DNA of 64,000 nt from Borrelia duttonii Ly (GTDB lineage Bacteria > Spirochaetota > Spirochaetia > Borreliales > Borreliaceae): positions 62,001-126,000 of the forward strand of contig NC_011247.1 of the NCBI RefSeq assembly GCF_000019685.1. The letters run 5' to 3'. Below are positions 55,106 to 63,616 of this stretch, piece after piece. The notes beneath the pieces are model-generated. The model was not told where the DNA came from. It did no database searches and saw only the letters and a program-made list of their open reading frames with translations. Positions within the stretch are counted from its first letter, which is position 1, and every line of letters starts with the position of its first letter. The position numbers and the translations under genes are program-made.

Positions 55106-57307
55106 TTAATTCACAATTTGTGTCCTAGACTCAATTACAGACTTTAATTCTCTAACATTTTTTCCTTTAGGAGAACTATCAGAAAATGCATCTTTTAAAT
55201 CTTCAAATATCTGTAATTCAGATTTATAATTATCCCTAACACTATCATAAAGAGTATCGGCTAGTGCCTGAAACAACAAACTCACAATAGTTCCTCTATA
55301 TTTATCAGATCTAAGAGTATTGCTTATTAAAACGTCAATCTCATCGTTATTTAACTGATCTTCAATATTAATATCAAAAATAATATTTCTAGCTCTCATA
55401 TCCCAAATAATATTTTCAGCCCAATTTCGAAGCTCAAAAGAATAAGAACTTCTCTCTCTAATAAACTGATATATTCCCTCAATAGCTCGTACCAATTCTT
55501 TTCGCTTTACAAAATCAGAATCATTTTTCTTTAACCAATCAAATAACTTTTTATGACCAGCTTCCAATTTACTCTGATCCTCTGCTCTTCCATTAACTTT
55601 AATAGCACTCTTTAAATATCCCTCTAAACGAGCAAATGCCTGTGATTCACTAGAAGTCAAACCTAAATACATGCCGTTTCCTGAATTTGAAACATAAGAA
55701 GTAGGATCAATGCCAACAAGTATACTAGAACCCATATTTTGCAGAGTATCTATAACAAAAGTTCCAGCATCGTGAATAACACCAATAGCAGCTTCTGCAC
55801 CTTGTACAGCAGCTGTCACTAAAGTATCTGCTTTATTAATAACAGCTTCAACTCCATCGCCAATTCCATGAACAATTCCATCAACAACATTATCAACAAT
55901 TTTATTTCCTGATACTGAAACAGATTTACCCAAAGATTTATCTGCAGACTTAAAGTTACTATTGGATTTGACATTACTTTGTGTTTTTACATTTTGTGTT
56001 TTTACATTTTGTGTTTTTACATTTTGTGTTTGAGAAGTTGATGATTTAGAAGTTGATGATTTAGAAGTTGAAACTTGTCCTCCTTTAACTTCTATATCTT
56101 GCACCTTAGAAGCTGATGTTTCTTTCAATGACACAACAGGCTTATTTTCCTTAGCAACAGGAATATTAGAAGTAGGATTAGAAGTAGGAACATTAATCTT
56201 TCTCTCTTCTTCAACCACATTACTATCAAGCATATTAGACTGAGAAACCAAATTAGGATATAAACTCTCACCAGATACAATACCTTCTGTCACTCTATTA
56301 TCTAGCAAAGAAGAATCCAAGTTAACACCTTTTACATCTCTATGCTCATCCTTATCAATAGATTCAGTAGATATAGAATTATCTTTAAGACCTAAATTAG
56401 ATGTAACTTCAGGCATACTTACAGATAATACTTTTCTAGACTCATCTTCTACACCACTTAAACTTAATTTCTCTAAAGAATTAGTTCCCAAATTAGTAGT
56501 TCCCAAATCAACAGTTAAATCATTCTGACTTTGAGTCTGAGGTTGAATTTGTTCTTGCACCTGATTTTGCTGCTGTTCACTAGAAACAACATCTAAACCT
56601 TGCACATCAACACTTCCCTCAGCAGCACTTCCCAACAAAGTACCAGAACCAACATCACCACCAGATCCACCATTAGAACTGCCACTACCCGAACTATCAA
56701 CAGAACTATCATTACTATTATTAGGTTGTAATTCTTCTTTACTATTTTCTACTTGCTTACCATCTTTTACTCGTTCAGCACCATCTAAATTTTGACCTTC
56801 ACTACTTAAACTTTCACTACTTAATGCTTCTTTACCTTCCTCTCCAGCTTCTACACCTTGACTATCATCTTGTATTTTCTCAACATTCACTTTTTGCTGT
56901 TCACCAACTGATGCTACTTGCTCCTTATCACCCTTTTGTTCATCTCTTTTTTGATCATCTTTTTGTTGACCATTAGCTACTGGTGATGCATCTTGCTTAC
57001 CAGCCTCTCTTCCTGCTGCATCTCCATCTACCTTTTCCTTCTTATCATCCCCTTTACTTTTTCCAACAACTCCATTAAGAGAATCTTGCAACTTGCCTAT
57101 ATCACCTTTATTTGCCCTCTTATTATCAAATTTCATACCAACAATATCACTACTCATTTTGCCAACATCAGAAGAAAAGAAATCCTTAACATCTTGAGCA
57201 CGCCCAGTATTATCATTCCATAATGATTTTTGATCTCCAACATCATAAAACTTACAACAAAGTATAGAGATACTTAAACATAAAACAATAATACCAAAAT
57301 ACCTCAT
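55106..57307 (-). CDS. large repeat-rich lipoprotein with Erp/Elp-like C-terminus
   Basis: 733 residues from the ATG preceded by AAGGAGG; the frame is open further upstream without a ribosome site. Leader MRYFGIIVLCLSISILCC, lipid cysteine 17 or 18. The middle ~450 residues are low-complexity: Lys/Asp/Gly/Gln-rich, a Ser/Gly stretch ('SSGSGSSNGGSGGDVGSG'), Gln-rich 'QQQNQVQEQIQPQTQSQ', and 15-bp repeats coding 'SKSST' and 'KTQNV'. A short amphipathic part ('AAVQGAEAAIGVIHDAGTFV') precedes the C-terminal domain ('FARLEGYLKSAIKVNGRAED', 'KKLFDWLKKNDSDFVKRKEL'), the best match to Erp/Elp C-termini. A long flexible stalk carrying a terminal domain is inferred. Confidence 0.65.
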   Translation of the reverse strand: MRYFGIIVLCLSISILCCKFYDVGDQKSLWNDNTGRAQDVKDFFSSDVGKMSSDIVGMKFDNKRANKGDIGKLQDSLNGVVGKSKGDDKKEKVDGDAAGREAGKQDASPVANGQQKDDQKRDEQKGDKEQVASVGEQQKVNVEKIQDDSQGVEAGEEGKEALSSESLSSEGQNLDGAERVKDGKQVENSKEELQPNNSNDSSVDSSGSGSSNGGSGGDVGSGTLLGSAAEGSVDVQGLDVVSSEQQQNQVQEQIQPQTQSQNDLTVDLGTTNLGTNSLEKLSLSGVEDESRKVLSVSMPEVTSNLGLKDNSISTESIDKDEHRDVKGVNLDSSLLDNRVTEGIVSGESLYPNLVSQSNMLDSNVVEEERKINVPTSNPTSNIPVAKENKPVVSLKETSASKVQDIEVKGGQVSTSKSSTSKSSTSQTQNVKTQNVKTQNVKTQSNVKSNSNFKSADKSLGKSVSVSGNKIVDNVVDGIVHGIGDGVEAVINKADTLVTAAVQGAEAAIGVIHDAGTFVIDTLQNMGSSILVGIDPTSYVSNSGNGMYLGLTSSESQAFARLEGYLKSAIKVNGRAEDQSKLEAGHKKLFDWLKKNDSDFVKRKELVRAIEGIYQFIRERSSYSFELRNWAENIIWDMRARNIIFDINIEDQLNNDEIDVLISNTLRSDKYRGTIVSLLFQALADTLYDSVRDNYKSELQIFEDLKDAFSDSSPKGKNVRELKSVIESRTQIVN
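55975..56069 (-). repeat. 15-bp tandem coding repeats
   Basis: ACATTTTGTGTTTTT recurs with a 15-bp period at about 55975-56030 (KTQNV units), directly beside GATGATTTAGAAGTT units at about 56035-56069 (SKSST units). Both are in frame in the 55106-57307 gene. Confidence 0.75.
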
Positions 57308-57427
57308 ATCTAACCTCCTTAAAAGATTTATAGACATTGAAATAAAAATATACAGCAATAAATGAAATTTACAAATCAATTCTCTCCAAAATCATTAGAT
57401 ACCTTAAAACAAGGAAAATAAATAATA

Positions 57428-57472
57428 AAAGGGTTATCTTTAAAATCTCTATAATCTTAAAGATAACCCTTT
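57428..57472 (-). terminator. strong terminator of the 57569-58525 gene
   Basis: A 15-bp perfect stem (AAAGGGTTATCTTTA / TAAAGATAACCCTTT) with a 15-nt loop, about 95 nt past the stop codon. Confidence 0.75.
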
Positions 57473-57568
57473 AAATGACAAATATCAATTTTTGAAATCA
57501 TAAATTAACACTATATAATCAACCTAAGTATCAAAAGCAGTATTTAAAATATAACCACATCAATAATC

Positions 57569-58525
57569 TCATTTTTTAAAAGAATCTTTTAATGCACTCT
57601 CTAAAATACTTCCTTCAAAAAAAGTTTTCAAATGTTCATAAATCTTATCATAATTATTACCAAATGCAGTTAATGCAAATAAAAATTCTCTTGCAAAAAA
57701 TCTAATGCAAGCCCAACTCCAATCACTAGAATTTTCTTCAGAATAATCATCTAAAAAGATTTTAATATTATCGCCTTTCATATCTACAACATAAGTATCA
57801 CAAAGATGTACTGTACCTTTATTTTGATCTACAAAAAAAGGCTCTCTTAAATGCCAACCTGCCATTTTTTTTCTAATCTCTTGTCTTTTTTTATTATAAA
57901 ATTTTTGCATCAATGTTATCAGCTCTTTCCACTTAACAGAATCATCTCTCATCCAACCCAAAAATTTATCAACTCTACTACTAAATTTAACAATATTATC
58001 AGATATATTCCCAAAACTCTCATCAGTATCATTTGCATCATCACCTAAATTCTTATTATTCTGCTTTTCCTTAACAAGTTTAGGCTTAATAATATTAGAA
58101 TTTTGTATTACATCAGAATTACTCTTCTCACTAGTAACTTCATCAATATCTATTCCATAATCTTTAAAATTAAAAGCACCATTTTCATCTTGCATACCTA
58201 CAACACCAGAACCAACAACTTCTCCAACAACTTCTCTATTTGTATTAACATCAATATCTGAAATTACTTCTGCAACATCATCACTACCCAAATAATAAAT
58301 TGCCCCTTTAATTTTAAAGCCAAAATTCACAACAGAAGACATTACCATCCTATCTGCACCAGTAATTGTTGCACTTTTAAAAACAGAACCAATTAAATTA
58401 CAGATTTTATTATTAGGGGAAAAATCACCCAATACCATAGCACCACAAAACTGATAACTAAATGGTAAAACACTCAAAAATATAAAAAAAATATTTAAAA
58501 CACCAATTTTATTAATAAATCCCAT
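57569..58525 (-). CDS. exported protein with Erp/Elp-like C-terminus
   Basis: 318 residues from the ATG preceded by GGAGG; an earlier in-frame start has no ribosome site. The hydrophobic leader 'INKIGVLNIFFIFLSVLPFSYQFCGA' contains a cysteine, but phenylalanine directly before it makes a lipobox doubtful; cleavage by ordinary signal peptidase after 'FCGA' is as likely. The C-terminal ~120 residues share the pattern of 55106-57307 ('KFLGWMRDDSVKWKELITLMQKFY', 'HLKTFFEGSILESALKDSF'), with several tryptophans. Neighbour of that gene on the same strand, separated by a terminator. Confidence 0.58.
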   Translation of the reverse strand: MGFINKIGVLNIFFIFLSVLPFSYQFCGAMVLGDFSPNNKICNLIGSVFKSATITGADRMVMSSVVNFGFKIKGAIYYLGSDDVAEVISDIDVNTNREVVGEVVGSGVVGMQDENGAFNFKDYGIDIDEVTSEKSNSDVIQNSNIIKPKLVKEKQNNKNLGDDANDTDESFGNISDNIVKFSSRVDKFLGWMRDDSVKWKELITLMQKFYNKKRQEIRKKMAGWHLREPFFVDQNKGTVHLCDTYVVDMKGDNIKIFLDDYSEENSSDWSWACIRFFAREFLFALTAFGNNYDKIYEHLKTFFEGSILESALKDSFKK

Positions 58526-58748
58526 TTTTACCTCCAAATAAATTTGTAATTTCACATTTTTCTATAATCCAAAGTTAAAAATTAGCTTATAAATAAAAAA
58601 AGTGTATAACAATAAAATAAAAATAAAATAAAAAACTTATAAAAACTAAAGTAAATAATATATCAACAGCTATTTTGTGATTTGACCAAAATTAAAAGTT
58701 AAACATATTTTAAATATAAATTATAAAATAACATAAATTAAAATAAAT

Positions 58749-59465
58749 CTAAAACGCATCTATACCTATATCTTCAACTTTATCTTCATCTTTATTGAAT
58801 ACACTAAAATCATCAGAAGATAAAAAGTTAGTAACTGAAATGTTATATTTTGCATCATCAGCAGATATCAAAGTAATTGTTAATGTTTTTTGCTTAAGTA
58901 ACAATTTAAATAAAGCCTCATTAATTGAAATAGAAAAATAATTAATTACATTAACAGGATATTCTCCCACAATTTTACTATCTAAGTCATTACTTTTATT
59001 AAACTTAAAATACGGAACATCAGATGATTTAAAATCTACATCTAATTTGTTGTCATACATAAAAACTCTATCACCATCAAGCCAACTAAAAAAAACATCT
59101 TTAAAATCCATCAAATATCCATTATCAGCTACAGCAAAATGAAACTCAAAATATGGATAGGGAGCTAGTATTTTTTCTCTCTCTTCGTTTTGCAAAGACT
59201 TAAATTCATCAGAATCTTCATTAATATAATAAGCAGCAAACGAAAACTTCTGTACTCTATTTAAATTAAGATTTTCATAATAAGTAATCTTTCTCACCAT
59301 ATCCCTATCAGAACCACTATGATAATAACGTCCGCTCTTTTTTTTCAAAACTTCATTTAACATTTTACTTCTAATAAAAATTCCAAAAAAAAACAAAAAT
59401 GCTATAAAAAAACATATAACTATAACAACATATACTTTAAATATAATTACCTTAACCTTACTCAT
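58749..59465 (-). CDS. unrecognised single-pass membrane protein
   Basis: 238 residues. An N-terminal transmembrane segment at about 9-31 (IFKVYVVIVICFFIAFLFFFGIF) has a Lys before and 'RSK' after it; no lipobox. The rest is soluble and mixed alpha/beta ('FEFHFAVADNGYLMDFKDVFFSWLDGD') and would face the periplasm. GAGGAAAT precedes the ATG. It follows 59512-60072 on the same strand by 46 nt, so the two are likely one operon and may act together. No family recognised. Confidence 0.55.
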   Translation of the reverse strand: MSKVKVIIFKVYVVIVICFFIAFLFFFGIFIRSKMLNEVLKKKSGRYYHSGSDRDMVRKITYYENLNLNRVQKFSFAAYYINEDSDEFKSLQNEEREKILAPYPYFEFHFAVADNGYLMDFKDVFFSWLDGDRVFMYDNKLDVDFKSSDVPYFKFNKSNDLDSKIVGEYPVNVINYFSISINEALFKLLLKQKTLTITLISADDAKYNISVTNFLSSDDFSVFNKDEDKVEDIGIDAF

Positions 59466-59511
59466 TATATTTCCTCACTAAATATTTACCTAAAAATATA
59501 AAACAAAATTT

Positions 59512-60072
59512 CTAATTGACTAAAAACTTATCAAAAAGATCAAAAAATTGCTTAGAACTATCAACACTAAAATTAAAACTAAAGTCAACCTTATTCTTTC
59601 CATGACTACCACGTTCAACACACTCAACATTAAATTTAAGACCTTGAGTTCTTGACATGTCCCCAAGTTGTAAATGCTCTCCCAATGCAGGATCAAAATA
59701 AATATAAAATCCTGTAAGCTCTATTGAATCATCAAAAGGCAACAAATACTCTTTACCGGTTAATTCTAATGGAGCATCATAAAATCTCCACAAATTTTTG
59801 GTAGCAACTTCAATGCCATTAAAAGAAACCCTTAAAAGATCAAGAGCTTTTTTAGTCTTAATGTCAAAATTAAAAAGAATATAATTACCCTTATATTTAT
59901 CACTTACATAAGGATATACAACATGAACACCACCTAAATCATTCCCTAAAACCATCTCTACCTTAACAGTGCTATCATCAACATTATGATGAATAGTAAT
60001 TTTCTCTGAAGCGGATAAACGTGAACAACTAAAAACAAATGTTGTTAACATCAAAATAATATTTAATATCAT
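59512..60072 (-). CDS. small beta-rich lipoprotein
   Basis: 186 residues. Leader MILNIILMLTTFVFSC, lipid cysteine 16; GGAGGG ribosome site. The mature part is strand-rich: 'EKITIHHNVDDSTVKVEMVLG', 'GNYILFNFDIKTKKALDLLRV', 'IELTGFYIYFDPALG', 'LKFNVECVERGS', 'VDFSFNFSVDSS', like a beta-sandwich. This is unlike the helical lipoproteins that dominate the window. First gene of a pair with 58749-59465. Function unknown. Confidence 0.58.
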   Translation of the reverse strand: MILNIILMLTTFVFSCSRLSASEKITIHHNVDDSTVKVEMVLGNDLGGVHVVYPYVSDKYKGNYILFNFDIKTKKALDLLRVSFNGIEVATKNLWRFYDAPLELTGKEYLLPFDDSIELTGFYIYFDPALGEHLQLGDMSRTQGLKFNVECVERGSHGKNKVDFSFNFSVDSSKQFFDLFDKFLVN

Positions 60073-60235
60073 AAATTATCTGCCCTCCATTATAAAATAG
60101 CGATTAAACTTTTACAATATTTTTAAATCCCAAAAAATAAATAGATAATATATAAAATAGATAGGATTATTATACGTATTAACTTATTATACTATGACTA
60201 ATAGTACGTCATAATTAACATTATAACAATCAAGA

Positions 60236-60263
60236 TGATAAAATTTTAAACTTATGCGATAAT
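60236..60263 (+). promoter_or_regulatory. duplicated promoter block of the 60308 gene
   Basis: 28 bp identical to 61282-61309, ending TATGCGATAAT: an extended -10 element (TATG, then GATAAT at 60258-60263). No good -35 box is present. Transcription would start near 60270, giving a leader of about 40 nt before the ATG. Confidence 0.55.
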
Positions 60264-60307
60264 AAACACTTATGAAAAACAAATCAATTTAATAAAGGAA
60301 ATACTTT

Positions 60308-61123
60308 ATGCATACAAAAACATTATTACCAATAATTACCACTATGTTCTTCATTCAATGCAATAACGCAACAGATGAACAAATACAATATAAAATAAAA
60401 ATACCAAAAGAGTCTAATACTATACATGATGAACTTTTAAGCAACATTAACAATCTCACTTCAAACACAAGCAATAAACAAATAAACTCTAAATCAATAT
60501 TAACACAACTTATTCAAGAACCATATGAAACATTGGAAGGAAATAAATTAATTACAATTTCTCTTCTCTTCTTAAGTACAAAAAAACTCACAGTAACATG
60601 GATTAAAAATAAAGCCATAAGTATTAAAGGAGAAGATGGGCAACCTTTAAATGAACTTATCAATAAAATAAAATATTCCTATTCAATATCACCTATTCAA
60701 GAAGATGGAAAATTAAGTAGTAATATTATGCCTATTGTTCTATTTGAAACAACACAAAATGGTCAGGATCTAGAAGTTACAAGTTTTACTTTAACAGATG
60801 AACCAAATTTAGACTTTAATAAAAGACAATATTCAGCACTAACTTCTCTTTTCTACACGCCACCAAAAACTGAAACATCACAAGAGAGTGGATATGTTAA
60901 TGCACATCCATTCTGGATAGCAAATAAAAATAACGAAGTAATAAAAGCACTAACAAAAAATCAATCAATCAAAGCTAAAATAAAAGTTTACAATAAAAAT
61001 AGTAAAGTCACTACAGAATACAATATAATGCTAGAAAGCCATTATCTGTCTCAATTAATAAAAGATACACTTCAAAAATATCCAGAAATAAATACTATTG
61101 CTCCGAAATTTAAACTTTTATAA
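60308..61123 (+). CDS. S2/P23-like lipoprotein
   Basis: 271 residues. Leader MHTKTLLPIITTMFFIQC, lipid cysteine 18; AAAGGAAA ribosome site. The core matches the pair at 28066 and 29207: 'IKYSYSISPIQEDGKLSSNI', 'MPIVLFETTQNGQDLEVTSF', 'TLTDEPNLDFN', 'ESGYVNAHPFWIANKNNEV'. It has 'VTWIKNKAISIKGEDGQPLNEL' where the 28066 gene has 'ITWMKIKAKEI'. About 65-70% of residues match the next gene. The FFIQC lipobox (Gln before Cys) is unusual. Confidence 0.7.
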   Translation: MHTKTLLPIITTMFFIQCNNATDEQIQYKIKIPKESNTIHDELLSNINNLTSNTSNKQINSKSILTQLIQEPYETLEGNKLITISLLFLSTKKLTVTWIKNKAISIKGEDGQPLNELINKIKYSYSISPIQEDGKLSSNIMPIVLFETTQNGQDLEVTSFTLTDEPNLDFNKRQYSALTSLFYTPPKTETSQESGYVNAHPFWIANKNNEVIKALTKNQSIKAKIKVYNKNSKVTTEYNIMLESHYLSQLIKDTLQKYPEINTIAPKFKLL

Positions 61124-61183
61124 AGTTTTAAAAAATTTTCAAAAAACAAATATTATATAAAATGATTACATAAATAATATTGA

Positions 61184-61212
61184 ACGTATAAATAATAATA
61201 TTATTTATACGT
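61184..61212 (+). terminator. terminator of the 60308-61123 gene
   Basis: A 13-bp perfect stem (ACGTATAAATAAT / ATTATTTATACGT) with a 3-nt loop, about 60 nt past the stop codon. Confidence 0.65.
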
Positions 61213-61281
61213 ATTAATTTTTATCTACTATTACATAATTACCAATATCATAATAAATTACAACATTAATAATTACTAAGG

Positions 61282-61309
61282 TGATAAAATTTTAAACTTA
61301 TGCGATAAT
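61282..61309 (+). promoter_or_regulatory. duplicated promoter block of the 61387 gene
   Basis: Identical over 28 bp to 60236-60263, with the same extended -10 TATGCGATAAT. The distance to the start codon is larger here (about 78 nt against 45). Confidence 0.55.
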
Positions 61310-61386
61310 GAAAACTCATGAAAAATCAATTCGTTTGATGGATGACATGAAGTAATTTATAAATAAAAACTAAGGAGAAAAACCTT

Positions 61387-62187
61387 ATGAACACAAAAAT
61401 TTTATTATCAATACCTACAGTTGTAATTTGCACTCAATGCAATAATACAACAAATGAAAAATTACAATATGAGGAGAATTTATCAAGAGAAATTATTAGT
61501 AGACGTAAAGAATACATTGAAAAATTTGAAGACCTTCAAAGTAGAACAACAAATCCCACAGAAGAATTAAATAAAACTCTCAAAGAACCATATGAAACAA
61601 TTGAGGGAAATAAATCAATTACAATTCCTATCCTTTTCATGCATAAAACAATAAATATAACGTGGATTAAAAACAAAGCATTAACTATTAACGGACTAGA
61701 CAGCAAACCCATAAGCGAACTTCAAAATAAAATAAGATATTCTTATTCAATATCACCTATTTACGAAAATGGAGCATTAAGTAATAAAATTATGCCTATT
61801 GTTCTATTTGAAACAACACAAAATGGGCAAGATTTTGAGGTTACAAGCTTCACTTTAATAGATGCACCAAATTTAGACTTTAATACAAGAAAATATTCAG
61901 CAGTATCTTCTCTTTTCTACACGCCACCAAAAACTGAAAAATCACAAGAGAGTGGATATGTTAATGCATATCCATTCTGGATAGCAAATAAAAATAATGA
62001 AGTAATAAAAGCACTAACACAAAATAGATTAATTAGAGCTAAAATAAAAGTTAAAAATCCTAAAACTAGATTTGCTGAGGAATACGATATAGAACTAGAC
62101 ACACAGTATCTGATATTACTAATAACAGACGTACTACAAAAGAATCCAGGGTTAAGCAAAGTAGCGCCTAGTTTTAACCTTAAGTGA
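61387..62187 (+). CDS. S2/P23-like lipoprotein
   Basis: 266 residues. Leader MNTKILLSIPTVVICTQC, lipid cysteine 18 (again Gln before Cys); AAGGAGAAA ribosome site. Tandem duplicate of 60308-61123: 'IRYSYSISPIYENGALSNKI', 'MPIVLFETTQNGQDFEVTSF', 'LIDAPNLDFNTRKYSAVSSLFYTPPKTE', 'ESGYVNAYPFWIANKNNEV'. Differences concentrate in the N-terminal 60 residues and the last 40, so the central domain is the conserved part. Confidence 0.7.
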   Translation: MNTKILLSIPTVVICTQCNNTTNEKLQYEENLSREIISRRKEYIEKFEDLQSRTTNPTEELNKTLKEPYETIEGNKSITIPILFMHKTINITWIKNKALTINGLDSKPISELQNKIRYSYSISPIYENGALSNKIMPIVLFETTQNGQDFEVTSFTLIDAPNLDFNTRKYSAVSSLFYTPPKTEKSQESGYVNAYPFWIANKNNEVIKALTQNRLIRAKIKVKNPKTRFAEEYDIELDTQYLILLITDVLQKNPGLSKVAPSFNLK

Positions 62188-62223
62188 ATTAAAAAGTCAA
62201 TCATTAAATTAATTATTTAAAAA

Positions 62224-62271
62224 CAAGATTCTACACTACAGCTTAAGCAAACAATAGTGTAGGATCTTGTA
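62224..62271 (+). terminator. terminator of the 61387-62187 gene
   Basis: A 15-bp stem (ACAAGATtCTACACT / AGTGTAGgATCTTGT, one G-U pair) around an 18-nt loop, 36 nt past the stop codon. Confidence 0.7.
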
Positions 62272-62524
62272 TCATAATAACGTTATAGCATTAACTTAAT
62301 CATAAAACAAAGTTACCTTTCGCTTAAATCATTATAATTTAAGAACAAAGCAAAATCTTTTAAACCCTTCAAACATCCTTAATTAATTTATAAGTCTACA
62401 ACAAACACAACAAACAAAAATCTTAAATAAGATATATGCATCTACCTCAACACAAGTCAAGAAGTTAATTCTCAAAATGTCCAAGATTAACATCATAGTC
62501 CCTACTCCCTTAAGTACTTAGGTT

Positions 62525-62543
62525 TTTTCACATAATGTGAAAA
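62525..62543. promoter_or_regulatory. 19-bp perfect palindrome, operator-like
   Basis: TTTTCACAT, one central A, ATGTGAAAA. The site lies about 245 nt before the start codon of the 62787 gene and is not followed by a T run in either direction, so it looks more like a dimeric repressor or activator site than a terminator. Confidence 0.4.
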
Positions 62544-62786
62544 GGAAATAAAAGATTAGATTATACCTGCACATTTCTTAACCCATGCATTATCTTATTT
62601 TCTCTAAAGAAGCATATAGCAATATTCAAATAAAACAAGTATTACTGAAAATAAAAACAATAAAAATTAAACAAATATACCTAACCAACTATATCAAATA
62701 TCAATGGCTTGTACTTTTTAGTCAAAAATGATAACATGAATTATAAAATAACATTACCGTCAAAATCGGTAAAAGGAGAATGTTTA

Positions 62787-63239
62787 ATGAAAAAAATTAT
62801 TTTAAGCGCCTTCGTGGCATTATTCACTTTTATAAGTTGTGGTGACAAAAAAGTAGACCCATCAAAATACGGCACAGGAACAGGTACTAATTATGTTAAG
62901 TTTATACAAGATCCAGACAAAGTAGTAGCTCTTGCTAAAAACTTTAATGATATTAAAGATGCATTGCCTAAAGAAACAACAGGTAAACCTTACAAAGAAG
63001 CAAACTTAACTGCAGCATTTACTGCTATTTCTACACATGAAACTAAATTCTTAAAAGCATTAGCTCTAGAAAAAGCAAGGAAAAGTGCAAAAGAAAATGA
63101 AAATGCAAACTCAACAGAAATAGACAAAGAATTTGAAACATACTTGACAGAGAATTTAAAGTTTGCGAAAGGTGGTGAGACTGTAGATGGAAGTTACGCA
63201 AGTATCATGAAAAAATTTACAGATGAATTAGTAAAATAA
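62787..63239 (+). CDS. small helical surface lipoprotein, family not recognised
   Basis: 150 residues from the ATG preceded by AAAGGAG; an in-frame ATG 26 codons upstream precedes that site. Leader MKKIILSAFVALFTFISC, lipid cysteine 18. A Gly/Thr tether ('GTGTGTNY') is followed by helices rich in Lys, Ala, Glu and Thr ('HETKFLKALALEKARKSAKENE', 'SYASIMKKFTDELVK'). Its size and helical make-up recall small Borrelia outer-surface lipoproteins, but I cannot assign it. Codon and residue use is less Asn/Ile-heavy than in its neighbours, as often seen in well-expressed genes. It has its own terminator. Confidence 0.6.
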   Translation: MKKIILSAFVALFTFISCGDKKVDPSKYGTGTGTNYVKFIQDPDKVVALAKNFNDIKDALPKETTGKPYKEANLTAAFTAISTHETKFLKALALEKARKSAKENENANSTEIDKEFETYLTENLKFAKGGETVDGSYASIMKKFTDELVK

Positions 63240-63327
63240 AATTCTAAGCAAAGTTTTTGCTTTACAAATAAATTAATAATTTATTTGTAACAAAATATAA
63301 TCTATAACACTTCAGATAGATTAATAA

Positions 63328-63353
63328 CAGATGTACTACCAGTAGTACATCTG
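63328..63353 (+). terminator. terminator of the 62787-63239 gene
   Basis: An 11-bp perfect stem (CAGATGTACTA / TAGTACATCTG) with a 4-nt loop followed by T-rich sequence, about 90 nt past the stop codon. Confidence 0.75.
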
Positions 63354-63521
63354 ATTTATTTTAAACTCTATTGACACACTTAAATATATTAATAATATTC
63401 ATAAAACTTAAACAATTATTAACAATTAAAAATATAATAAAAATATAGAAATCTTAAAAAGACTGAACTATAATGTTATAGGTTGTGTTCACAATGGTTA
63501 TTCCATTAAATTACTTTAAAT

Positions 63522-63557
63522 AATAAAAGCTAAAGTCATTGTACTCTAGCTTTTATT
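63522..63557 (-). terminator. terminator downstream of the terminase gene
   Basis: An 11-bp perfect stem (AATAAAAGCTA / TAGCTTTTATT) with a 14-nt loop, 60 nt past the terminase stop codon on the minus strand. It separates the terminase gene from the portal operon in transcription. Confidence 0.7.
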
Positions 63558-63616
63558 TTAATGTTTTTACATTGCTTCACATAATACTTAATTGTATATA
63601 ACATATAATACAAATA

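Larger units (their letters stand above)
62188..62786. other. long gap with terminator and palindrome
   Basis: No gene seen. It holds the terminator at 62224-62271 and the 19-bp palindrome at 62525-62543. The last 80 nt should hold the promoter of the gene at 62787. The remainder is AT-rich without an open frame of note. Confidence 0.4.
63240..63616. other. convergent gap with two terminators
   Basis: No gene seen. Terminators at 63328-63353 and 63522-63557 serve the plus-strand lipoprotein and the minus-strand terminase gene. Confidence 0.45.
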
